Source: an uncultured Coriobacteriaceae bacterium
Lineage (GTDB): Bacteria > Actinomycetota > Coriobacteriia > Coriobacteriales > Atopobiaceae
NCBI GenBank assembly: GCA_902780305.1
Contig: CACZFB010000005.1
Coordinates: forward strand, 21,246 to 85,245
DNA: 64,000 bases
Reading direction: 5' to 3'
The translations under genes and the position numbers were made by a program. This document shows positions 32,739 to 42,120 of the stretch, in pieces; positions within the stretch are counted from its first letter, which is position 1, and every line of letters begins with the position of its first letter. The notes under the pieces were generated by a model that saw only the letters and a program-made list of their open reading frames with translations, did not search any database and was not told the DNA's origin.

Positions 32739-34760
32739 ATGTGGATGGGGTTGGTCGTTGCGTGCGTCGTGCTGCTCTTGCTGTTGTACGTGCCGGGCTA
32801 CCTGCTCTTTCGCGGCATGGGATTGGGACGTGTGGTGTGCGTGTGCTGCGCGCCGTGCGCAAGTATCGCGGCCTATGCCGGCCTGTCCGTTGCGTATGGC
32901 TTCGTGGGGATTCCCTGCGGTGCGCTGAGCGTGGGTGCGCCGGCACTGCTTGCGGGCGTGGTTGTGTGGCTGGTGGGGCGGCGGCGTGAGCGCGTGCTGG
33001 ACGCAGGCGGCCAGGCGCCGCTGACGCTCTTGGGGTGGAAGGTGCCGTTTAATCTGGCGGTGCCCGCGTGCTACGTGCTTGTTGGCCTGACGGTGAGCGT
33101 GCTGATGTTTGGGGCCAACCTGTCGCGTCCGGACTCCATCGTGTGTGACTACGACAACCAGACGCACCTCAACGCGGTGCGGGCGTTTTTGGACTCGGGC
33201 ATGTGGTCCTCGCTGCACGTGGGGCCGTATTTGGCGATGCCTCGCGAGTTGGTGCCGGTGACCAACGCCCTGGGTGGCTTTTACCCTGCGGGTTGGCACG
33301 ACACGGTGGCGCTCGCGTGCCTGCTCGCGCAGGTCTCGGTGCCCGTGGCGACCAACGCCATGATCTTGGTGGTGTGTGGTGTGGCGTATCCGCTGGCCGC
33401 GTACCTGTTTGTGCGGGTGATGCTGCCCGAGGACCGGTTGGCGGCGCTTTTGGGCGCGCTGCTGCCCTTGTCGTGCGCGGCGGTTCCGTGGATCTTTGTG
33501 GCCTTGGGGCCAACCCTGCCCGACATGGCCGGACGGCTGCTGGTAATCGCGCCGCTGTCCGTGGTGGTTCTGTTCGTGCGAACGGGCGACGTCCTGCGGT
33601 ACAAGGCGGTCTTTTGCGCGTTCGTAGCCTGTGCGTTTGGGGGGCTGGCCCTGCTGCATCCCAATACCGTGTTCGTGTCGTATGTGTTCCTGGTCGCGTT
33701 CGGCGCGCACCTGCTGTGGGGGCGTGGCGCGCACGGCCGTCCCCGCATGGCGGTGATGGCGCTGTACGGTGTGGCCGTGGTGGCGTTGTGGGTGGCGTTC
33801 TACCAGCTGCCGTTCTTGCAGTCCACGCTGGGCTATTATCGGGCCGAGCACCAGGGTGCGCTGTCCATGGTCCGCACGGTCGCTACGTTTGGGTTCAACT
33901 TTGGACGCCTGCAGGTGGTGCTCAGCGTGCTTGCGGCGATTGGCGTCGTTGCCCTGGTACGGCGTGGCGCGTGGTGGATGCTGTTCCCCGTGGTGTTCTT
34001 TTGCGCGTGTTACGTGTTTGGCGGCATGGGAATCAAGGCGGTGTCCTATTGGCTTGGCGGCCTGTGGTATCAGTCGAGCGTGCGGTTTCCGCCCAGCATC
34101 GTGGTGTTCTTGCTGCCGTGCTTGGCGCTGGGTGCCGCGTGCCTGGGCCGTGCGGTGTGGCGGGCCGCAGGTGACCAGGTGTGGGGACGTGCGGTTGCCG
34201 GCGTGCTGGTTGTGGTGCTGTGCGTGGCAAACTATGCACCGCTGAGCCGCTATGACGCCGATGCCGACGCGGGCTACGAGTCGGCCTTCGCATGCGTTGG
34301 CCGCAAGCTGCACCAGGTGCTCTCGGATGACGTGGAACAGGTGTACAGTGCGCGCGAGATGGCGTTTGTGGAGCGGGCGATGGAGGTGCTGCCCGAGGGC
34401 GCCTATATGCTCAATGCGCCCAACGATGGCACGATGTGGGCATATGCGGTCAATGACGCGCCGGTGTGCTTCCGGGACCGGTCCACCAAACGGCTTACTG
34501 ACGACGCCAAGCTCGTGGCGGGACACCTGCGTGAGTACGCCAGCAATCCGCAGGTACGCGAGGCTGTTGAGCGCATGGGCATTCGCTACGTGCTGCTGCT
34601 CGACAAGGGCGTCTCGCGCGAGGAGGGGACGTGGCTGGTGCAGTACACGCAGGCCCAGGAGACGGCGTGGCAGGGGATTGGCAGCATCGATGACAACACG
34701 CCCGGCTTCGACGTGGTCCTCGCACAGGACGACGACATGCGCCTGTACCGAATTGGGTGA
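32739..34760 (+). CDS. DUF6541-type multi-pass membrane protein
   Basis: The 673-residue product has about 13 hydrophobic segments in the first 490 residues and a C-terminal soluble domain of about 170 residues. Features shared with the paralogue at 35118-37190 include LLYVPGYLLFRGMG at the N-terminus, YDNQTHLNAVRAFLDSGMWS, GGFYPAGWHDTVAL, ALLHPNTVFVSYVFL and the end segment IDDNTPGFDVVLAQDDDMRL. The topology with acidic loops is GT-C glycosyltransferase-like (an Asp-rich first external loop). I infer a membrane glycosyltransferase of the envelope region, but the family is uncharacterised. It follows the CHAP gene by 16 bases. Confidence 0.72.
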   Translation: MWMGLVVACVVLLLLLYVPGYLLFRGMGLGRVVCVCCAPCASIAAYAGLSVAYGFVGIPCGALSVGAPALLAGVVVWLVGRRRERVLDAGGQAPLTLLGWKVPFNLAVPACYVLVGLTVSVLMFGANLSRPDSIVCDYDNQTHLNAVRAFLDSGMWSSLHVGPYLAMPRELVPVTNALGGFYPAGWHDTVALACLLAQVSVPVATNAMILVVCGVAYPLAAYLFVRVMLPEDRLAALLGALLPLSCAAVPWIFVALGPTLPDMAGRLLVIAPLSVVVLFVRTGDVLRYKAVFCAFVACAFGGLALLHPNTVFVSYVFLVAFGAHLLWGRGAHGRPRMAVMALYGVAVVALWVAFYQLPFLQSTLGYYRAEHQGALSMVRTVATFGFNFGRLQVVLSVLAAIGVVALVRRGAWWMLFPVVFFCACYVFGGMGIKAVSYWLGGLWYQSSVRFPPSIVVFLLPCLALGAACLGRAVWRAAGDQVWGRAVAGVLVVVLCVANYAPLSRYDADADAGYESAFACVGRKLHQVLSDDVEQVYSAREMAFVERAMEVLPEGAYMLNAPNDGTMWAYAVNDAPVCFRDRSTKRLTDDAKLVAGHLREYASNPQVREAVERMGIRYVLLLDKGVSREEGTWLVQYTQAQETAWQGIGSIDDNTPGFDVVLAQDDDMRLYRIG

Positions 34761-35117
34761 TTTGGATCGGGGCGAGGTTCCGGCATCGTGGCCATGAGGT
34801 CGCCGCCGTCCGATTTGCGGGCGCTCACGGATTGGTGTTCGCGAAAACGCAGACTTTTTTCGATTTTGGGTTGTATTTTGGTGTCCGGATTTTCGGGGCT
34901 GCATTTTTGCCTCATCTACCTGCGCAAACGTGAGGGGGTTTGTGGCCCCTACGGCGATTTGAGCCGCAAAAAGAACCTAAAATCGAAAAAAGTCTGCGCA
35001 TCCGGCGTGGCAAATCTGTGAGCACGCTTGGTGTGTGCGAGACGGCTCGTTCCGAGCGCTGAAGTATTGTCTTAAAAGCATATTCTGACCGTCCTGCCGG
35101 CGTCGCAACCGCCGCAC
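34761..35117. other. Convergent intergenic region with variant repeat A6
   Basis: These 357 bases lie between two convergent DUF6541 genes and contain the variant element A6 (34848-34998). The remainder shows no gene. GCGATTTGAGCC inside A6 is the part shared with family A. Confidence 0.6.
34848..34998 (+). repeat. Variant long palindrome A6 (family A core, different arms)
   Basis: This 151 bp element has terminal arms CGCAGACTTTTTTCGATTTT and the complement AAAATCGAAAAAAGTCTGCG. They are unrelated in sequence to the family A arms but equally self-complementary. The core keeps CTACCTGCG and GGCC(N)CTACGGCGATTTGAGCC at the same relative place and in the same strand orientation as A1-A5. Confidence 0.8.
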
Positions 35118-37190
35118 TTACCCAATGCGATACAGGCGACGCTCGGAACCTTCGGAAAGGACGGTCGTAAAACCGGGCGTGTTGTCGTTGATGCTGGTGA
35201 TGCCTGACCACGCCGACTCCTGGTCCTGGGTGTACTGCCAGAGCCAGATGCCCTGCCACCATCCCTGGTGGTAGCTCACGCCCCGGTTGAGCAGCAGCAC
35301 GTATGCGGCGCCGGTGCGGCCGACGGCCTCGCGTACGCGCTCGTCTCGTGCATAGGCGCTGAGGCGCTCTCGGATGAGCCGGGCGTCGTCGGTGTGGCTC
35401 ACGATCTTTATGTGGCGGTAGTAGGTGTTGATGCCACAGATACCGTACGCCCACATGCTGCCGTCTGCCGGCGCGTTGACTACCAGCGCATCTGGCGGGA
35501 TAGCCTGCATGGCGCGCCTGACGAAGGCAACCTCCTCGGTACTCAGGATCTGCTCTTGGTAGCGCTCTCCCACAAGACGCGAGGCCTGGGCGAGCGGAGA
35601 GGCAATCGTGAGGTTGTAGACGGGAATCCAAACGGCGGGCGAGAAGGTGACAACGATCGCACAGGCCGCAAGGGCGGCGGGCACGACCTTGGTCGCGCGC
35701 CGTGGCGCGGCCGGGACGTTTTTGTCGCGTTCGAGGCGGGCACGAGCCCGTGAGGGCAGCAAGGCGTCGAGTCCGAGTGCCGCCACGGGCATGAGGTACA
35801 GAGAGAGGTTGGCCGCCATGCGGCGTAGGTCGGAGTACCAGAGCGCGGCGACCCAGTGCTTTACGACCCACCAGTCCGCGCGCGCCGCCACATATCCCAG
35901 GGCAAAGAACGCGAGCGGTCCCAGCATCCAACGCCGTCGGGGGCAGAGCGCCACACATACGATGCCCACCCACGAGAGCGCGGCCATGCCCAGCTGTGGG
36001 TTGGTAAACATAAAGCTCATGCCCAGGAGGTCGGGAAGGATGTCTGCCAGCTGCGACTGCTCTCGCTCGACGTAGCCAATGGTGGACTGGAGCATGGGCA
36101 GCGAGTAGCACAACACCCACACTGCAACGATGCCGCACGTGAAGCAACACAGGATGGCAAGGCGTTTTGGCCAAGGCAGTACGAGGCACCAAATGCGATG
36201 CGCCCCATAAAACGCCAGGAACACGTAGCTCGAGAACACCGTGGAGGGATGGGCGAGCGTGAGCGCGACGAAGCTTACGAGGCCGCAGATCACAAGGCGT
36301 GCCACGCGGATGCGTGGCCCTCCCTCGCGCAGGAACGTGAGCACCAGCGCAAGGGCGCAAAACTGCAAGGCGATGCCCAGCTGGTTGGGATAGAGCGGGC
36401 CGGTGTGGATGTACTGCCATGGCCAGTTGGCAAACCCCGCGCTCGTAAGGGCACCCAGCAGGATGGCGCGACGCTCCTCGGGCAGCAGCGCCCGCAAGAA
36501 GGCGAGCATGCCCAGCGGAAAGATCACGCCACAGCACAGCGCTATTTGGGCGTTGACGGCAACCATGAGGTCGGTGCCTGCCAGCTGCGCGATTAGCACC
36601 ACCATGCAGTTCCATGCGGCGGGATAGAAGCCGCCGTCGCCCGCCACCGAGCGCGCCTGCTCGGGAGAGGCGAGGAAGGTGCTCGTGTGCAAAGAGGACC
36701 ATTTGCCCGAGTCAAAAAACGCCCGGCACAGGTTGAGGTGGGTAATGTTGTCGTGCCGCGGCGCGAAGGCGTCTGCCTGGGGCAGCTGGCTCACAAAGCA
36801 CACGAGGCATGCGATGGTGGCAACCAGCACGAAGAGCACTGCGGCGGCAAGGTCGAACGAGACGGCGCGGCCGGCGATGGTAAGGGGACGCTGGGGGGCG
36901 AGTGCGATGTGGGCTGGTGCGTCGCCCTGGGCATGGGTCCTGCGCAGACGTCCAGCGACATAGACGGCAGCCGCCACCACGCACGCGGGCACGGTCACGG
37001 TTGCCGGATCGCAGGGGATGCCCAGCTCGTAGTAAGCGATGGGCAGCGTCGCGTAGGTCGCAACGCTAAACAGCGGACCACAGCAGAGCGCTAGGATGCG
37101 AGAGAATCCCAGACCGCGGAAGAACGCGTAACCGGGTACGTAGAGCAATGCGGTCGCAACCACCGTCGCCCAGGCAAGTTGCTCCCACAT
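35118..37190 (-). CDS. DUF6541-type multi-pass membrane protein (paralogue)
   Basis: The 690-residue product has the same layout as the protein at 32739: VATALLYVPGYAFFRGLGFS, HDNITHLNLCRAFFDSGKWS, GGFYPAAWNCMVVLIAQL, LAHPSTVFSSYVFLAFYGAH and a C-terminal end SINDNTPGFTTVLSEGSERR. Thirteen or so membrane segments precede a soluble C-terminal domain (about 520-690). Both likely arose by duplication and now face each other. It is followed, in reading order, by no gene on its strand before the convergent junction. Its upstream neighbour is the flippase gene, 22 bases away, so it belongs to a flippase operon. A role in glycan assembly at the membrane is inferred. Confidence 0.72.
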   Translation of the reverse strand: MWEQLAWATVVATALLYVPGYAFFRGLGFSRILALCCGPLFSVATYATLPIAYYELGIPCDPATVTVPACVVAAAVYVAGRLRRTHAQGDAPAHIALAPQRPLTIAGRAVSFDLAAAVLFVLVATIACLVCFVSQLPQADAFAPRHDNITHLNLCRAFFDSGKWSSLHTSTFLASPEQARSVAGDGGFYPAAWNCMVVLIAQLAGTDLMVAVNAQIALCCGVIFPLGMLAFLRALLPEERRAILLGALTSAGFANWPWQYIHTGPLYPNQLGIALQFCALALVLTFLREGGPRIRVARLVICGLVSFVALTLAHPSTVFSSYVFLAFYGAHRIWCLVLPWPKRLAILCCFTCGIVAVWVLCYSLPMLQSTIGYVEREQSQLADILPDLLGMSFMFTNPQLGMAALSWVGIVCVALCPRRRWMLGPLAFFALGYVAARADWWVVKHWVAALWYSDLRRMAANLSLYLMPVAALGLDALLPSRARARLERDKNVPAAPRRATKVVPAALAACAIVVTFSPAVWIPVYNLTIASPLAQASRLVGERYQEQILSTEEVAFVRRAMQAIPPDALVVNAPADGSMWAYGICGINTYYRHIKIVSHTDDARLIRERLSAYARDERVREAVGRTGAAYVLLLNRGVSYHQGWWQGIWLWQYTQDQESAWSGITSINDNTPGFTTVLSEGSERRLYRIG

Positions 37191-37212
37191 TCAGACGGCC
37201 CCCCGCTCTTTG

Positions 37213-38658
37213 CTACCAGCGCGCGAGGCGTGGCAGCACCCGCTTGAGCTCGGCGTTCTTGGTGAGGTAGCACCATGCATACGAGAGGACGAGGTAGAGC
37301 ACACCCCCAAGGGCAATCTCGGCAAGCAGGCCGTGCACGGTGGCGGCGGCAGGGCCCAGCAGGGCGGCGAACGCCCGGATGCACACGAACATTGCGGCGC
37401 CGATGGCCGCGAAGGGCAGCATGCCACGCAGGTATTGGGCGAGCGGCAGCTCGGTGCGCAGCACCCAGGCCTGGAACACGAGGACCATTATCTCGGCGGC
37501 TACGGTGGCAATCGATGCGCCCAGGGCGCCCGCGGCGGGTATCGCCACCACGTTGACGGCAATGTTCACCGCCGCACCACAGGCGACCGACGCGGTAAAC
37601 AGGTTGTCTCGCTTGGTGGGCAGCAGGTACTGCACGCCCAGCACGTTGGTGGCGCAGATCAGCGGCACGATGATGCACAGCAGACGCAGCAGGGGCTTGC
37701 AGGGGTCGTACTTGGGACCCAAGAACACGACGCAGAACTCCGGCGCCACGCCGGCGATGCCAAACGCGAGCGCCAGGGCGCAGGCGAGCATGAGCCACAT
37801 GGTGGTGCCCACCAGCTGCTTGCCCTCCTCGAGGCGCCCCTCGGCAATGACGGTGGTCATCTTGGGCAGTACTACGGCGCCCAGTGCGGTTATCACCGAG
37901 AGGGGCATCTTCGAGACCTTCTCGGCGTAGTCGTAGAGGCCGGTCTGCTCCATGCCAGCCATGGAGCCCAGCATCACCTTGTCCATGATGGTGTACAGGC
38001 TGGTGGCGATAACGGGCACGAAGAGCGTGAGGTTGGGCATGATGTGGGAGCAGATGCCCTTCCAGGTGGGGTGCGCCCAGTCCACGTAGCGACCCACGAC
38101 GGGCCACACGAGCAGCGCGTTTGCCAGATAGGAGCTGGCGATGGCAAAGACGTAGCCCCACACGTCGTTGGCGCTGCGAACGAGCACGAAGATGAGCGCG
38201 ATCGAGGCCAGGCGCGTGCAGAAGTTTCGGATGGTGGGGATTTTGAACTCCTGTACGCCCCACAGGAGCCAGGTGACGTCGAGCACCGACGAGAGGACCC
38301 ACATGCCCCAAAGAACCCACAGTTGGAGGAACTGTTTGCCGGGTCCCAGCGCGTAGGCCACGTAGGCAGCGAGCACGACCACGCCCACCATAACGTTTTG
38401 GAGCCAGAGCTCCCAAAAGGTCTTGGAGCGCAACGCCCGGTCGTCTCCGCACTCGGCGATGGTACGCACGCCGTAGTTGGTCATGCCGAGCACGGCCGCC
38501 AGCACGAAGTAGTTGGTGATGGACTGGGTGAAGGTAAAGACGCCGTTGCCTTCGGAACCGATGACGCGCGACAGATAGGGGGTGGTTACCAGTGGCGCGG
38601 CGGCCACCAGCAGCTGATAGGCGGAATTGTACAGGAAGTTCTTCTTAACGCTGGCCAC
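37213..38658 (-). CDS. Wzx-type polysaccharide flippase (MATE/MOP superfamily)
   Basis: The product has 481 residues from the GTG at 38658 (GGGGGGAGGT ribosome site). A longer upstream frame passes through palindrome B3 and is rejected. The N-terminus NFLYNSAYQLLVAAAPLVTT then PYLSRVIGSEGNGVFTFTQS is the typical Wzx/RfbX start. About 14 hydrophobic helices are spaced evenly to the end. It should flip lipid-linked oligosaccharides across the membrane. The position beside membrane glycosyltransferase-like genes and an acyltransferase marks this as the polymer export step of the cluster. Confidence 0.9.
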   Translation of the reverse strand: MASVKKNFLYNSAYQLLVAAAPLVTTPYLSRVIGSEGNGVFTFTQSITNYFVLAAVLGMTNYGVRTIAECGDDRALRSKTFWELWLQNVMVGVVVLAAYVAYALGPGKQFLQLWVLWGMWVLSSVLDVTWLLWGVQEFKIPTIRNFCTRLASIALIFVLVRSANDVWGYVFAIASSYLANALLVWPVVGRYVDWAHPTWKGICSHIMPNLTLFVPVIATSLYTIMDKVMLGSMAGMEQTGLYDYAEKVSKMPLSVITALGAVVLPKMTTVIAEGRLEEGKQLVGTTMWLMLACALALAFGIAGVAPEFCVVFLGPKYDPCKPLLRLLCIIVPLICATNVLGVQYLLPTKRDNLFTASVACGAAVNIAVNVVAIPAAGALGASIATVAAEIMVLVFQAWVLRTELPLAQYLRGMLPFAAIGAAMFVCIRAFAALLGPAAATVHGLLAEIALGGVLYLVLSYAWCYLTKNAELKRVLPRLARW

Positions 38659-38731
38659 GCGACCTCCCCCCGGTCGTTGCATTGTAGCCCAAAGCGCCCG
38701 TGTCGCAAAATGACACCGTTGTACGCGGGGG

Positions 38732-38799
38732 ACAGCCCGCTGGACAAAGGGGACAGTCCCCTGTGTCCAGGGGACTGTCCCCTTTGTCCAGCGGGCTGT
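38732..38799. repeat. Family B palindrome, copy B3 (32 bp perfect arms)
   Basis: ACAGCCCGCTGGACAAAGGG begins a 32-base arm that contains the family core GGGGACAGTCCCC. The exact complement follows after a 4-base loop. It lies between the acyltransferase gene (38837) and the flippase start, both transcribed leftward. Confidence 0.9.
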
Positions 38800-38836
38800 G
38801 CAGCGGAGTGTGGTGGGGTCGGTCCGCGCGGCGACG

Positions 38837-39913
38837 CTACGCCCGGCGAGTGCGGGTACGGGCGCGGACGAGGGCATGGAACGCGAGCGCGATGGCAAAG
38901 GTGAGGCCGACGGCAAGCGCCACCTGGCCGACCGGCAAAATCCCGCCGCCCACGAGCTTCGTGAGGTTGAGGCCGGTCACCTGCGAGAGGTACAGCGGCG
39001 TAGAGAACGCGCCCAGCCACAGAATGGCCTTGCGGTCGAGCAGGTCGTTGAGCAGGGAATGGCGCGAGAACGACAGCGCCACGCCGACGGCGAGCAGCAG
39101 CAGGAACAGGAACTCGGCCTGCGTGTTCATGGTAGTGCAGAAACCCGCGAGCACCGTCACGATCGACGCCGCCTGGACAAACGAGAGCAGTCGCTGTTGG
39201 CCACGCGAGAGCTGGAGCTGGTCGAGGTGCTGCACGATGTCGTGGAGCCAAATGCCCAGCGCAATCTCGGCAAGCGCGCGGAGCACGGAGCGATAGGTGA
39301 TGCCGCACCACGCCGAGACCCCCGTGAGCTGACCGGATTCCCTAAACAGCCACCCCAGCACGGCAAGCGAGAGCAACGGGGCGACGACCTTTTTGAACAT
39401 GTGGTAATGGCGTCTGAGCATCGGATAGAGCACCGTCATTACGATGAGCATGGCCGAGATGTACCACTCCACGGAGTTCGGGTTGCCCCCCTTGAATCCC
39501 AACATCTGCAAAAAGAAGAAGCTGGGGATGGAGCGCAGGGCGTATTCCGCGGTGCCTACGACCCCAAGCCCCATAACGAGCGCGGCCGTGATCAGTGACG
39601 TTACGAACAGGGGCACGTGATACGGCCACACCGAGCGGGCCTTGCCCAGCACGAAGGACTGCGTGTCGCGAGCCAGTTCCTCTCCGCTCGTTGGCTCGGC
39701 CTTGCGTCCGACGGAGGCGGCCATAAGGTATCCGGATACCAGGAAGAAGAACTCCACCGCACAGTTGCCGTGCGCAAAGAGCGTGAAGCGTGCCACATAG
39801 GGGTCCACCACGTGCGAGAGGAACGAGTCCTGTGCGTGGAACAGCACGACCGTCAAGCTAAACAAAAAGCGGCACAGCTCGATCGAGCTGATCCTTCGTT
39901 TGCGACCCAACAC
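38837..39913 (-). CDS. Acyltransferase-3 family membrane protein
   Basis: The product has 358 residues if translated from the GTG at 39913 (GGGAGG just upstream). An ATG at 39952 has no ribosome site. ISSIELCRFLFSLTVVLFHAQD carries the family His, and CAVEFFFLVSGYLMAASVG carries the SGYL motif. About ten membrane helices follow, and NSVEWYISAMLIVMTVLYPM matches the second acyltransferase at 19691. It should O-acylate a surface polysaccharide. The gene precedes the flippase gene on the same strand, with palindrome B3 between them. Confidence 0.8.
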   Translation of the reverse strand: MLGRKRRISSIELCRFLFSLTVVLFHAQDSFLSHVVDPYVARFTLFAHGNCAVEFFFLVSGYLMAASVGRKAEPTSGEELARDTQSFVLGKARSVWPYHVPLFVTSLITAALVMGLGVVGTAEYALRSIPSFFFLQMLGFKGGNPNSVEWYISAMLIVMTVLYPMLRRHYHMFKKVVAPLLSLAVLGWLFRESGQLTGVSAWCGITYRSVLRALAEIALGIWLHDIVQHLDQLQLSRGQQRLLSFVQAASIVTVLAGFCTTMNTQAEFLFLLLLAVGVALSFSRHSLLNDLLDRKAILWLGAFSTPLYLSQVTGLNLTKLVGGGILPVGQVALAVGLTFAIALAFHALVRARTRTRRA

Positions 39914-40014
39914 GTGCCTCCCTTGCCCTCGACCGCTGCAATTATACGACAAGTGATAATAAAATGAGAAAATGCACCAAACACCATTTCTGGGCCGGAT
40001 CGGCGGGCGACAAA

Positions 40015-40045
40015 CTGAGAAAAGGGGTTTGGCCCCTTTTCTCAG
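40015..40045. repeat. Family C palindrome, copy C1
   Basis: CTGAGAAAAGGGG and CCCCTTTTCTCAG flank TTTGG. The left flank GCGACAAA resembles those of C4 and C6. It lies in the divergent gap before the gene at 40096. Confidence 0.85.
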
Positions 40046-40095
40046 TCGGGTGGCGCCGTTGCTCTATACTTTTGCGTTACGTGGGAAGGAGAGGC

Positions 40096-42039
40096 ATGCA
40101 ACGGGACAGACGACGTCACGGCTGGCTGATGCTGGCGGCACTGGCGTGCACGGTGGTGGCCGTGGCCGTGTCGTGGCTGCTGGCCCCGCCCACCTTTGGT
40201 ATGAACGACGACGCCAAGATGCAGCTGATCCTCTCGGGCGGGGGCTGGTCACAACCCAGCGGCCACGCGGTGTTCATTAACTACGTGTTGGGGCAGGTAG
40301 TGGCCGCGCTCTTTTCGCTCGCGCCGGCGGTGCCTTGGTGGTTCGTCTGGCAGGTGGCCTGCATCGCGGCATCGCTGTATGTGTGGAACCTGTGCGTCGC
40401 TTACGCCATGTGCGGCGACGAGGGGAAGGGGCCGCTGCGACGCGGCCGCGCGTGCGCTGCGGTGGCCGTGTGTCTGCTGTCGAGCGTGTGCGTGTACATG
40501 TACGCCCTCACGCTGGTGTCGTTTACGCTGACGGCCGGAACCATGGCATCGTGCGCGGTAATGCTGCAGTGCGTGCGCATGGCGCGACCCGCCCTTGCCG
40601 CGCGCAGGCGCTATGGCGCGTACGAGGCATTGCTGGTGGCGGCCGCCTACTGCACGCGCTCGTCCTCGGCCATCGCGGCGCTGCCTTTTGCGGCGCTGCT
40701 GTTCGTGCCGCCGCTGGTGGACGTAATCCGCGCGAAGGACGACCGACGTGCCCGCGCGCTGGGCCTTGCGCGCTCCCTGGTGCCACTGGCCGCGGGCGTG
40801 GCGCTGGCGTTGTGCTGCAACGTGGTGCACTCGGTGCAGTACGGCACGCCAGAGTGGCGGCAGTTCCTCTCGACGAACGCGGCGCGTCACAAGTACATGG
40901 ACTATCCGCACGACTCGTACGAGGAGAACCCCCAGCTGTACCAGAGCGTTGCGTGGTCGGCTGAGCTGGAGACGCTGGTTAACGACGAGTGGCTCTTTAT
41001 GGACGAGCGCGTGACGCCCGAAGCGTTTCTTACGCTGAGCAAGGAGGGCGCCCAGACGGAGCAGCTGGGGCTGCGCGACATCTACGACAGCTGGCGCTTT
41101 GGCGAGGGCATGTTCGACAGCCGGACCGTGACGGCGCTCGTGGTGCTTTGCGGCCTGTGCGTAGTGCTGCTCGCCATGCTGCTGCGGGGCAGGCGCTGGT
41201 GGCCGCAGCTGCTGCTGGTGGCGGGCGGCGTGGTGCTGTGCATGGCCGAGCTGTACTACCTGGAGATGCGCGGGCGGCTGGTTACGCGCGTGGGTCTGGT
41301 CTCGGTGTGGCCGACGCTGGCGCTCCTGCTGGGTGTCACGCTCACCTGCGGGCTGGAGGCGGCCCGCGAGCTGTCCGAGAAGGACCTGGACGCGCGCCGG
41401 CCGTGGCACCTGGCGGTCCGTGCGGCGTGCGCCGCCGTGCTGATGCTGGCAGCGGGTCGCTTTGCCCTGGCGGCATACCGAACCGACGCGGAGTGGAAGC
41501 TCACCTACGCGCTGCTCCTCGTTATCTGCGCAGGGCTCGTCGTGGTGTGTGGGCTTCGCCGTCGCGCATGGCTGCGCTACGTGGTGCCGAGCTTGCTGGT
41601 GCCGCTGCTCTTCGTGGGTTGCCTGCTGGCCAAGCGAGACATTCGCGGGACGCTGTACACCATCGACGAGTACAACGACGCGGCCAGCAAGGGCATCTCG
41701 TACATCGCGGAGCATCCCGATTTGCAGGTGTTCAGCATGGTGAGCCTGTTCGCGCCGTACGACCCACAGGTGACGCAGCTGCCGCCCAACATGGTGTACG
41801 TGGGCGGGTGGGAGTTCTACACGCCGGCGTACCAGGAGCGCGTCGCGGGCATTCGCGGAGAAGACCGCCACAACTACGACATCCTGTTGCGCGACGACGT
41901 GCGCGTGCTGTGCCTTACCGACGAGCAGGCCGACCAGCTGTGTGCCTGCATGGAGCAGGTTCTGGGCACCGACGTCTCTTGGGAGCGCGCGGGACATCCG
42001 CCGTACGGGGTTCTGTGCCGCTACACCGCGATGCGCTGA
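40096..42039 (+). CDS. Large multi-pass membrane protein, GT-C-like
   Basis: The product has 647 residues from the ATG at 40096 (GGAAGGAGAGG upstream). The first external loop has FGMNDDAKMQLILSGGGWSQ. Its DD pair after the first helix is the hallmark position of GT-C glycosyltransferases. About 12 membrane segments follow, and a C-terminal soluble region of about 130 residues starts near 515. I do not recognise a named family, though the layout resembles other DUF6541/PMT-like proteins of the window. A role in transferring lipid-linked sugars outside the membrane is inferred. It is followed by a GtrB-like gene, a pairing also seen in Gtr-type glycan modification systems. Confidence 0.65.
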   Translation: MQRDRRRHGWLMLAALACTVVAVAVSWLLAPPTFGMNDDAKMQLILSGGGWSQPSGHAVFINYVLGQVVAALFSLAPAVPWWFVWQVACIAASLYVWNLCVAYAMCGDEGKGPLRRGRACAAVAVCLLSSVCVYMYALTLVSFTLTAGTMASCAVMLQCVRMARPALAARRRYGAYEALLVAAAYCTRSSSAIAALPFAALLFVPPLVDVIRAKDDRRARALGLARSLVPLAAGVALALCCNVVHSVQYGTPEWRQFLSTNAARHKYMDYPHDSYEENPQLYQSVAWSAELETLVNDEWLFMDERVTPEAFLTLSKEGAQTEQLGLRDIYDSWRFGEGMFDSRTVTALVVLCGLCVVLLAMLLRGRRWWPQLLLVAGGVVLCMAELYYLEMRGRLVTRVGLVSVWPTLALLLGVTLTCGLEAARELSEKDLDARRPWHLAVRAACAAVLMLAAGRFALAAYRTDAEWKLTYALLLVICAGLVVVCGLRRRAWLRYVVPSLLVPLLFVGCLLAKRDIRGTLYTIDEYNDAASKGISYIAEHPDLQVFSMVSLFAPYDPQVTQLPPNMVYVGGWEFYTPAYQERVAGIRGEDRHNYDILLRDDVRVLCLTDEQADQLCACMEQVLGTDVSWERAGHPPYGVLCRYTAMR

Positions 42040-42044
42040 GAGAA

Positions 42045-42073
42045 TGAGAAAAGGGGTTTGGCCCCTTTTCTCA
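42045..42073. repeat. Family C palindrome, copy C2
   Basis: TGAGAAAAGGGG and CCCCTTTTCTCA flank TTTGG. It begins 6 bases after the stop of the membrane protein gene and precedes the GT2 start by 47 bases. Confidence 0.85.
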
Positions 42074-42120
42074 GCCGGCTGGTGGTAGGATGGGGTCTGT
42101 TGGACCGCGAAAGGCATGGT

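Noticed and set aside
37213..38916. N-terminal extension of the flippase to 38916
   Set aside because: It would translate palindrome B3. The GTG at 38658 has a strong GGGGGGAGGT site and gives the normal Wzx N-terminus.
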